Assembly: GCA_005885325.1 (NCBI GenBank)
Contig: VAYX01000121.1
Coordinates: forward strand, 1-7,926
Length of the DNA stretch: 7,926 bases
Direction: 5' to 3'
DNA from: Actinomycetota bacterium
GTDB taxonomy: Bacteria > Actinomycetota > UBA4738 > HRBIN12
Both the position numbers and the translations under genes were made by a program. The notes under the pieces are model-generated. The model did no database searches, was not told the origin of the DNA, and saw only the letters and a program-made list of their open reading frames with translations. Numbering within the stretch: the first letter of the stretch is position 1; each line of letters opens with the position of its first letter. Below are positions 1-5,950 of this stretch, piece after piece.

Positions 1-957
1 CATCAGGTGGGTGAGGTTCGGTCCCCCGGGTTGCGTCAGTGGCTGGTCGTTCACCTTGGGACCCTGGATCGCGTGGCAGCCGATGCACGCCCCGTTCAGG
101 AACTCGTTCAGGCCCGTCGCCGCGAGCGATCCCTGCGGCGGGGTCACCGCGTCGGCCTGCTGCTGGCGGACCCAGGCATCGAAGTCCGCCGGGGTCTGGG
201 CCACCACCTCGAGCCGCATGTAGGCATGCGAGAGGCCGCAGAACTCTGCGCACTGCCCCGTATACGTGCCCGGCTGGTCCGCCTGAAGGACCAGGTGGTT
301 CGTGCGGCCGGGAACGACGTCCTGCTTCCCGGCCAGCCGTGGCACCCAGAACGAGTGGATCACGTCGTCGCCCACGTTGCCGTAGCCACCCTGTTCCTGG
401 CAGCTGTTCGGCGCCACCTGGTCGTGGTAGCCGAGGCCGGCGGCGCAGAGCGAGGCGTACACGGGCTCGCCTACCGGGATGTGCAGCACGTTCGCCGTAG
501 TCACGTCGAGGCCTGGGTAGTCGAACTCCCACCACCACTGATGGCCGATGACGTTGACCTCGAGCACCCGGCCGGAGGGCTTCGCCGCCAACGCGTAGAT
601 CCCCGAGACCGTGGGGATGGCCACCCCGACCAGCAGGATGGCCGGGACGATCGTCCAGGCGATCTCCAGGCGCTGATTCCCGTGGACCTGCGGCGGGATC
701 TCCCGCCGACCCTTGCGGTGCCGGTACCGCACGGCGAGGTACACGAGCATCCCCTCGACCACCACGAACACCGCCACGGCGATCCAGAACACCGGCCGGA
801 ACAGGTTGTCGATCTTCTGCGCGTACGGGCCGGCGGGCTTCAGCGTGTCCTGGGTGGCGTGCGGAGCGCAGGCCGCCGCCAGGACGACGAGCGCGATCAG
901 GGCGCCCGCCCCCAGGAGCGTCCGGGTGAGCGTCCGGGAGGGCCTCGGCAGCGGCAT
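1..957 (-). CDS. coxB: Cytochrome c oxidase subunit II, caa3-type with fused cytochrome c domain (C-terminus cut by window edge)
   Basis: This subunit takes electrons from a c-type cytochrome and passes them through the CuA centre to subunit I of the terminal oxidase. I translated 319 residues; the 3' end lies outside the window. A signal-like segment at residues 18-30 ends in LAAAC, a loose lipobox with Cys30. Two membrane helices follow at about 58-77 and 100-122. The cupredoxin domain carries QWWWEFDYP (140-148) and a full CuA ligand set: His201, Cys236, Glu238, Cys240, His244 and Met247, the last five in QCAEFCGLSHAYM. A C-terminal haem c motif CIGCH sits at 291-295, which makes it caa3-type; the axial Met would be beyond the edge. 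An insertion of about 23 residues with Cys171 and Cys186 precedes DDVIHSFW. The ATG at 957 shares its A with the ccsB stop (TGATG), so translation is probably coupled. coxA would be expected further left. Confidence 0.96.
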   Translation of the reverse strand, partial: MPLPRPSRTLTRTLLGAGALIALVVLAAACAPHATQDTLKPAGPYAQKIDNLFRPVFWIAVAVFVVVEGMLVYLAVRYRHRKGRREIPPQVHGNQRLEIAWTIVPAILLVGVAIPTVSGIYALAAKPSGRVLEVNVIGHQWWWEFDYPGLDVTTANVLHIPVGEPVYASLCAAGLGYHDQVAPNSCQEQGGYGNVGDDVIHSFWVPRLAGKQDVVPGRTNHLVLQADQPGTYTGQCAEFCGLSHAYMRLEVVAQTPADFDAWVRQQQADAVTPPQGSLAATGLNEFLNGACIGCHAIQGPKVNDQPLTQPGGPNLTHLM

Positions 958-1895
958 CAGACCCCGGCGTAGGAGTGCAGGCCGACGATCCACAGGTTGA
1001 CTGCGTAGTACGTGACGAGCAGCGACGCGAACCCCACGAGGGCGATCACCGCCGCGCGCCGGCCTCGCCACCCCGACGTCGCGCGCGCGTGCAGGTAGCC
1101 GGCGAAGATGACCCAGGTGATGAACGACCAGGTCTCTTTGGGGTCCCATCCCCAGTATCGGCCCCAGGCCTGCTCCGCCCAGATCGCGCCGGCGATGACG
1201 GCGAACGTCCAGATGGGGAAGGCGAAGGCGATCGTCCGGTAGGCCACCCGATCCAGCACCGCGGCCGGAGGAAGGATGCCTCGCCGGGTCACCCCGCCCA
1301 CCGGCTCGTCGGCTCCCGCCTCGAAATGGGGCGGGGCGTCATCCAGGTCCACCGAGCCGCCCATGATCGGCGCCACCACCGCCGCCGACCGGCGCTCGCG
1401 GCGGTCCTTGGCCAGATACAGGATGGTCACGATGCATCCCAACGCGAAGAGCGACGAACCGGTGATCGCCGCCACGACGTGGATCTTGATCCAGTAGGAG
1501 TTCAATGCCGGCACGAGCGGCCCCGGCCCCACGTAGAGGAACATCACTGCGATGGCCATCGTGAGCACGGAGAAGGCCAGGACGAACCCGCCCAGCAGGC
1601 GGACCTTGAAAACGCCCTCCACCACGAACAGGTAGCCCGCCACCACGAGCAGCGCGAGCAGCGACGAGTACTCGTACATGTTGCCCCAGGGCACCCGGCC
1701 CGCCGCGAAACCGCGGGCCACCACGGACAGGGCATGCGCCGACAGCCCGAGGAACGCCGCCAGGCTGGCCGAACGCCACGCCAGCTGCCGGCGGAAGGCC
1801 AGGTAGTAGAAGTAGCCGATCATCCCGGCGATGTAGGCGAAGAGCGCGACATTGAAGGCGTCGGTGGACAGCCGGGACCACTGCTCGGTGCTCAC
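957..1895 (-). CDS. ccsB: Cytochrome c biogenesis protein CcsB (ResC/CcsA family haem-handling protein)
   Basis: This is the multi-helix partner of ResB in System II cytochrome c maturation; the pair exports haem and attaches it to CxxCH motifs on the outer face of the membrane. The 312-residue protein has about eight hydrophobic segments. The diagnostic WWD motif WGRYWGWDPKETW lies at 244-256. It is flanked by His139 (WIKIHV) and His307 (GLHSYAG), the positions where the family keeps its external haem-ligand histidines; His54 and His269 are further candidates. A soluble loop at about 163-215 is acidic and variable. Start is GTG at 1895, which overlaps the resB stop as GTGA, so no separate promoter is needed. 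The stop overlaps the coxB start by one base. Naming varies (CcsA, ResC, CcsB); the family call is firm. Confidence 0.95.
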   Translation of the reverse strand: MSTEQWSRLSTDAFNVALFAYIAGMIGYFYYLAFRRQLAWRSASLAAFLGLSAHALSVVARGFAAGRVPWGNMYEYSSLLALLVVAGYLFVVEGVFKVRLLGGFVLAFSVLTMAIAVMFLYVGPGPLVPALNSYWIKIHVVAAITGSSLFALGCIVTILYLAKDRRERRSAAVVAPIMGGSVDLDDAPPHFEAGADEPVGGVTRRGILPPAAVLDRVAYRTIAFAFPIWTFAVIAGAIWAEQAWGRYWGWDPKETWSFITWVIFAGYLHARATSGWRGRRAAVIALVGFASLLVTYYAVNLWIVGLHSYAGV

Positions 1896-3431
1896 AGCGC
1901 GCCCACTCTATCCCGGGAGGTCCCCGTCAGCTCATCCACCAGCTTCGCGAACTCCTCCTCGAACTGACTCCTTCGCTGGAGGGCGAAGCCCCCGACCTTC
2001 ACCACACTCCCCCGCCCGTCGGGCTCGGCCGTCACCCAGAGCTTGCGACGGGAGCTGTACAGGGCGGGAAGCAACCCTACCAAGATGAGGAGCGCGGCGA
2101 GGAACATGATCCACAGGCCCCGGTCCCGCTTCACCTCGAGCACCGTGTACTGCCGCAGATCGGGGAACGAGACCGAGAGCCCGCTCCCGAGATCCTTCGT
2201 CTCGCCGGCCCCGATCACGCCCTGCTTCCATCTCCGCATGCCGGTCGTGTCGAGCACCGTTGCGTTCTGCACGAGCTCGGCCCGGAGGTCGCCCCGGTAG
2301 GCCGTGTAGGTCATCACCGGGGCGAACTGCGTGAGCATCGGCATGGCCCGGCCCGTCTGGAGCAGCGCGTACAGGCCCCGGCTGTCCGGCCACAGCTCGA
2401 ACCGGATGCCCACCTGCGGGGTCAGTGTGGGGAGCTTGACCACGCAGTTCCACGGCAGCTGGAGCGCGCTCACGCCCGGGGGCGGGGGGCCCTGGGTGCA
2501 CACCACCGGGCCCGATGCGATCGGCTCGCCGTCCTGACGCACGTCGACGACCGGCGCCCATCCGTATCCGAACTGGTAGAACTTCACGCCGTCGATCTCC
2601 GCCGGGTGGTTCACCCTGATGTCCGCCGTTCTCACGTACCCACCGTTCGCGTCGTACAGCGCGGCGTGGGTGACGAAGTCCTCGGGGATCCCCGAGGGGA
2701 TCCGGTACGTCGCGGTGAAGTCGTCGACCGCTGTGGTCGCCGTCGTCGGTGAAGCGGCCCTCGTTGATCCGCCCGTCGTAGTTCGCCGCGGCCTCGGTCC
2801 AGGTCTGGCCCTCGACGATCACGGCCTGTCCGGTGAACCCGGTGCCCCTGCCCCACACCATCCCCACCAGGATCAGGAAGAACGACCAGTGGAACAGGAG
2901 GCTGCCCGCCTCGCGAGCCAGGCCCTTCTCGGCGGCGAGGGCGAGTGGTCCCCCACCGTTCGAGCCGGCCACCCGGAAGAAGCGCCGTCGAAGCACCCGC
3001 CGGGCGTCGGCGATCGCTCGTTCCGGGTCGGCGACCACGGGCCGCACCGCGTAGTGGCGCATCCCGTCCAGCTCGCGCGAGGGCTGGGGGCGCGACCGGA
3101 TATTGCGGACCATGGCCCGTGTTCGCGGGAACAGGCAGGCGGCCAGTGAAATCAGGAGCAGCGTGTAGATGAGCGTGAACCACCATGACCCAAACACGTC
3201 GAACAGCCCGAGCTTGTCGTAGATGTCGGCCCGCAGCGGGTGGTCCCGGAACATCGCGAGGATCCGGGCGTTCGACGTTCCCACTTGTGGCACGAGGGAG
3301 CCGGCCACCGCGGCCACCCCGAGGAGCAGGAGCAGCACGAGTGCGGTTCGCATCGACCGCAGGGTCCGCCACACGAGCGCGAGCGACTGGCGGAGGGTCA
3401 TCCGACGAGTGGAGGTCACGGTGGAGGACAT
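1892..3431 (-). CDS. resB: Cytochrome c biogenesis protein ResB, reading frame interrupted by a frameshift near 2729
   Basis: ResB (Ccs1 family) partners CcsB in haem delivery to apocytochromes. The N-terminal part, from ATG 3431, gives about 234 good residues: helix 1 at about 29-48, helix 2 at 81-101, and helix 3 at 175-194 containing His181 in LFHWSFFL, then VIVEGQTW. After DDGDHS (S234, 2732-2730) that frame becomes Arg/Pro/Gly-rich and loses all family character. Homology resumes one base on, from GTC at 2728: VDDFTATYR, then RTADIRVNHP and FYQFGYGW, ending with a fourth helix (about GLWIMFLAALLILVGLLPALY) and a TGA at 1894-1892. Joining the frames gives about 512 residues, normal for ResB. 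Either one base is extra or two are missing. No stop codon interrupts either part and neighbouring genes are intact, so a sequencing error or very recent mutation is as likely as a true pseudogene. Confidence 0.9.
2680..2697. repeat. 18-bp perfect palindrome inside resB
   Basis: CCTCGGGGATCCCCGAGG reads identically on both strands, followed directly by a partial repeat of GGGGATCC. It lies in the ResB coding sequence (encoding part of IPSGIPED), about 32 bases downstream of the frameshift in the direction of transcription. It has no loop, so it would form a poor RNA hairpin. It may simply reflect GC-rich codon use. Confidence 0.6.
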
Positions 3432-3475
3432 GCCCGAAGACCGATTCTATTGGGAAGGGTCTCGCTACGATGCCC

Positions 3476-4228
3476 TCAGATCGGCGGGCTGAACCGCCCG
3501 ATGAGGTCGAAGACCGGCGCGAGGAGCCTGGACCACAGGTTGGTGGCGATGAGCAACCCGATCCCGATCATCAGGACCCCTGAGATCCCCGCGAACCAGT
3601 GGTAGTTGCGCCGGACGAACGCCAGGGCGCCCATGAGCCGGCGGATCCCCAGGCCGAGGAGAAGGAAGGGGAGCCCCAGGCCGAGGGAGTACACGAACAG
3701 GAGGAACGCCCCGCGGGCCGCCCCGCCCTGGGCCGCGGCGATCAGGAAGATCCCCGTGAGGACCGGGCCGATGCACGGGGTCCATCCGGTGCCGAACGCC
3801 ACCCCCAGGGGGAATGCCCAGCCGGGCCCGGGCTTCACGCGCGACATCAGCGGCCGGCGCTCGGCGTACAGCCCCGGCCATCCGACTCGAAACGCGTAGA
3901 GCACCATGAGCAGGCCGAAGGCCACGATGATCACGCCGGAGACTCGAAGGACCAGCTCAGACTTCAGGAACCGCGTGACCGCGCCGCCGGCGAAGGCCCC
4001 GAGCGCGGTGAACACGGTTGCGAAGCCCAGGATGAACAGCAGGATGGGGACGATCGCACGTTGCTCCTTGGCCTGGCCGCCCGAGACGAACGACAGGTAT
4101 CCGGGGACCAGGGGGAACACGCATGGCGAGGCGAAGGACACCATCCCGGCCAGGAACGCCAGGGCCGGCGCCCACCACGAGGCCAGCCCCCGTTGCACGA
4201 GATCCGCGACCACGAGTTCTCCAGCCAT
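3476..4228 (-). CDS. ccdA: CcdA, thiol-disulfide electron-transfer membrane protein for cytochrome c biogenesis
   Basis: CcdA carries reducing equivalents from cytoplasmic thioredoxin across the membrane so that the cysteines of apocytochrome CxxCH motifs stay reduced. The 250-residue protein is of normal length and has about six membrane helices. The two redox cysteines sit in the family's paired motifs: Cys36 in VSFASPCVFPLVPGYLSF and Cys152 in FGTGWTPCIGPVLTGIF, one in each half of the internally duplicated fold. Start is ATG 4228, with GAGG placed 7 bases upstream. It is the first gene of the leftward operon, 44 bases ahead of resB. The usual outward partner, a ResA/TlpA-like thioredoxin, is not in the window. 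The palindromic operator at 4260-4281 lies about 31 bases upstream of this start and could control it. Confidence 0.95.
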   Translation of the reverse strand: MAGELVVADLVQRGLASWWAPALAFLAGMVSFASPCVFPLVPGYLSFVSGGQAKEQRAIVPILLFILGFATVFTALGAFAGGAVTRFLKSELVLRVSGVIIVAFGLLMVLYAFRVGWPGLYAERRPLMSRVKPGPGWAFPLGVAFGTGWTPCIGPVLTGIFLIAAAQGGAARGAFLLFVYSLGLGLPFLLLGLGIRRLMGALAFVRRNYHWFAGISGVLMIGIGLLIATNLWSRLLAPVFDLIGRFSPPI

Positions 4229-4259
4229 GGCAACGCCTCGGCAGCTTAGCCGTCGGGGC

Positions 4260-4281
4260 CCTTGTGAAGGGATTCACAAGG
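4260..4281. promoter_or_regulatory. Palindromic operator, Rex-type or CRP/GlxR-type, between the two respiratory operons
   Basis: Two 9-bp arms, CCTTGTGAA and TTCACAAGG, are perfect inverted repeats separated by GGGA. The core TTGTGAA-N4-TTCACAA is the canonical form of the Rex redox-repressor operator. The inner part is also TGTGA-N6-TCACA, the canonical CRP-family site used by actinobacterial GlxR/Crp. Sequence alone cannot decide between them. The centre (4270/4271) is about 42 bases from the ccdA start codon. It is also about 58 bases upstream of the -10 box at 4329, which would be near -70 relative to the rightward transcript, a usual position for class I CRP activation. Repression by Rex would make more sense on the ccdA side. 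Both regulators are known elsewhere to control respiratory genes. Confidence 0.8.
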
Positions 4282-4328
4282 CCGGTAGGATGGGCGGGGC
4301 CGGAAACGGTGCGCGAAAGGGCCCTGGC

Positions 4329-4334
4329 TATAAT
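4329..4334 (+). promoter_or_regulatory. Probable -10 box of the bc-complex operon promoter
   Basis: TATAAT is an exact match to the sigma-70-type -10 hexamer in a very GC-rich gap. It would start transcription near 4341 and leave a leader of about 24 bases with GAGGA (4350-4354) as ribosome binding site. No convincing -35 hexamer lies 16-19 bases upstream (for example ACGGTG at 4306). This would fit an activator-dependent promoter served by the palindrome at 4260-4281. The rest of the gap, 4229-4364, shows no gene. Confidence 0.6.
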
Positions 4335-4364
4335 CAGCCGGCTGTTGGCGAGGATGGGTAGCGC

Positions 4365-4715
4365 ATGAGGGTTCCGAAGAGGTTGGTCGAGCTGAAGCAG
4401 CGGGTGGAGCCGACCGTCAAGACCTTCGAGTGGACCTGGACCACGGCAGTCGTGTTCTGCGTCGGTCTGTGGTTCTTCATCTTGATCTTCGCCGTGGTCG
4501 TCCCGTCGTTCTGGATGTACTTCGCCGAGCAGAAGCTGGGCTGGGCCGGGCCCTCGGGCGGCGGGAGCTGGGCGCTGGAGATCCGGGATGCCATCGCGCT
4601 GGGCCTGAGTACGGGGCCACTCCTCACGATCGTGGTGGCCGCGGTGATCATGCAGAACTGGCGGAAGCGGCTCCGCGGGGTTTCGGCAGAGCGACCCACC
4701 GGCGGATACCGATGA
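4365..4715 (+). CDS. Small two-helix membrane protein of unknown function, first gene of the bc-complex operon
   Basis: I do not recognise the family. The 116-residue product has a basic N-terminus (MRVPKRLVELKQRVEP), a long aromatic-rich helix at about 26-53 (containing FCVGLWFFILIFAVVVPSFW), a short Gly/Ser-rich loop (60-70), a second helix at about 75-97, and a basic tail (NWRKRLRGV). The charge pattern suggests both ends in the cytoplasm and the loop outside. It has no Cys or His pair that would bind haem or a metal. ATG 4365 is supported by GAGGA ten bases upstream. It ends 31 bases before the ferredoxin gene, so the two are probably co-transcribed and may work together, for example as a membrane anchor or accessory subunit. 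That role is inference only. Confidence 0.82.
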   Translation: MRVPKRLVELKQRVEPTVKTFEWTWTTAVVFCVGLWFFILIFAVVVPSFWMYFAEQKLGWAGPSGGGSWALEIRDAIALGLSTGPLLTIVVAAVIMQNWRKRLRGVSAERPTGGYR

Positions 4716-4746
4716 GCGAGAGCGCGTAGGAGGCTCGAGCAGGCCG

Positions 4747-5145
4747 ATGCCGTTCACCAAGACCGAGGTCGACATCCACACGGACTACGTCGTGGAGACC
4801 GTCGATCCGGCTTGGCTCTCCCAGGGCGTCAGGTCCCCGAAGCACCTCATGCTCGACCCCGACAACTGCATCCTGTGCCGGGCGTGCGAGGACGTCTGCC
4901 CCTGGAACTGCATCTTCATGCTGTCACCCGAGATCGTGCAGGACGCCGAGCTCGAACCCGTGGAGGCGGAGGTCCGGATCGCCAACGCCGTCTTCGTCGT
5001 CGACGACAACGCCTGCACACGCTGCTCGGTGTGCGTCGAACGATGCCCCACGGACGTGCTCTACTACGCGAGGCTGCCGGAGGACTCGGGCGGCAGGCGC
5101 ACGATGGCCTCCGTTCCCCTGTCGCAGAAGGCGGAGGCCGGGTAG
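4747..5145 (+). CDS. Ferredoxin-like protein with two [4Fe-4S] clusters, encoded with the bc complex
   Basis: The 132-residue soluble protein has two complete CxxCxxCxxxCP motifs: Cys41, 44, 47, 51 (CILCRACEDVCP) and Cys90, 93, 96, 100 (CTRCSVCVERCP). These predict two low-potential cubane clusters. Cys55 is an extra cysteine just after the first motif. There is no signal peptide or membrane helix, so it acts in the cytoplasm. The 38-residue gap between motifs and the roughly 40-residue N-terminal lead are longer than in small clostridial ferredoxins and recall NuoI-like or dicluster subunits. The start at ATG 4747 has AGGAGG at 4728-4733, 13 bases away, which is a little long. Its place between a small membrane protein and cytochrome b suggests an electron input or accessory role at the quinol oxidoreductase. 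The family call is secure; the specific role is not. Confidence 0.93.
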   Translation: MPFTKTEVDIHTDYVVETVDPAWLSQGVRSPKHLMLDPDNCILCRACEDVCPWNCIFMLSPEIVQDAELEPVEAEVRIANAVFVVDDNACTRCSVCVERCPTDVLYYARLPEDSGGRRTMASVPLSQKAEAG

Positions 5146-5171
5146 GCCGGGAAGGAGAGGGGAAGGCCGGA

Positions 5172-5942
5172 GTGAAGCTCAAGCCGCCGTCGCCCGGGGA
5201 GGTCCTCGACCGCGTCCGGGAGACCGAGGTCTGGAAGTCGATGTTCCGGCCCGGATCCATCTTCCGAAGGGGCTACAAGGACACGTCCCGGGACCGCGCC
5301 CTGGCCACCATGAACAACGTCCTGTACCACCTCCATCCCGTCAAGATGAAACGCCACGGGCTGAAGCTGACGTACACGTTCTGCCTCGGCGGCCTGTCCT
5401 TCTTCCTGTTCGTCCTGCTGACCGTGACCGGCATCTTCTTGATGTTCTTCTACCGTCCCATGGCCGACCTCGGCGGGGCCACTGCCTACGGCGACATGCA
5501 GAGCATCCGGACATCGGTGTTCTTCGGGGACCTGGTGCGCAACCTCCACCGATGGGGCGCCCACCTCATGGTGTTCAGCGTGACCCTGCACATGGCCCGG
5601 GTCTTCTACACGGGGGCCTACAAGCCGCCACGCGAGTTCAACTGGGTGGTGGGCGTGATCCTGCTGTTCCTGACGCTCGGGCTGTCGTTCACCGGCTACC
5701 TGCTGCCGTGGGACCAGCTGGCGATCTGGGCCATCACGGTCGGCACCAGCCTGGCCGGGTACTCGCCGTTCGTGGCCAAGCAGGCCAACTTCGTGCTCCT
5801 CGGCGGCGTGGTGGTGGGACCGCAGACCCTGCTCCGCTGGTACGTGCTCCATGTGCTGGCCCTGCCGTTCGTGCTGGTGCTCTTCCTGTCCGTGCACTTC
5901 TGGAGGATCCGCAAGGACGGCGGCATCTCCGGACCGCTCTAG
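5172..5942 (+). CDS. petB: Cytochrome b, N-terminal four-helix part (cytochrome b6-like)
   Basis: This is the dihaem core of the quinol:cytochrome c oxidoreductase; haems bL and bH carry electrons across the membrane during the Q cycle. The product is 256 residues from GTG 5172, with a GGAGAGGGG-type ribosome site about ten bases upstream. Helices lie at about 67-94, 129-147, 157-178 and 222-243. Haem ligands are His126 and His140 in the second helix (HRWGAHLMVFSVTLH) and His227 and His242 in the fourth. The last pair is 15 positions apart, the b6-type spacing rather than the 14 of mitochondrial cytochrome b. GYLLPWDQ (175-182) is the conserved segment after helix C. The protein ends after helix D, so the C-terminal helices are supplied by the next gene. 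An N-terminal extension of about 50 residues precedes the usual b6 start. In Bacillus nomenclature it would be qcrB. Confidence 0.95.
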   Translation: MKLKPPSPGEVLDRVRETEVWKSMFRPGSIFRRGYKDTSRDRALATMNNVLYHLHPVKMKRHGLKLTYTFCLGGLSFFLFVLLTVTGIFLMFFYRPMADLGGATAYGDMQSIRTSVFFGDLVRNLHRWGAHLMVFSVTLHMARVFYTGAYKPPREFNWVVGVILLFLTLGLSFTGYLLPWDQLAIWAITVGTSLAGYSPFVAKQANFVLLGGVVVGPQTLLRWYVLHVLALPFVLVLFLSVHFWRIRKDGGISGPL

Positions 5943-5950
5943 GAGACGAC

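Noticed and set aside
7..972. Long open frame on the plus strand opposite coxB (and similar long frames opposite ccsB, cytochrome b and Rieske).
   Set aside because: Compositions are Arg/His/Gly-rich with no family motifs; they are antisense shadows caused by high GC third positions of the real genes.
1932..2729. Continuation of the resB N-terminal frame past the shift, which stays open to 1932.
   Set aside because: The translation is Arg/Pro/Gly-rich without hydrophobic segments, while the neighbouring frame carries clear ResB sequence and its last helix.
2680..2760. Programmed ribosomal frameshifting in resB, with the nearby palindrome as stimulator.
   Set aside because: No slippery heptamer is visible at the shift, and the palindrome is about 32 bases downstream with no loop, too far for a typical stimulator.
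3432..3475. A separate promoter for resB in the 44-base gap after ccdA (TAGAAT on the minus strand).
   Set aside because: Only a -10-like hexamer is present, with no -35 partner; co-transcription from ccdA is the simpler reading.
4260..4281. Rho-independent terminator formed by the inverted repeat.
   Set aside because: It lies upstream of both divergent genes, not after a gene; there is no T-run, and the arms match a known operator form.
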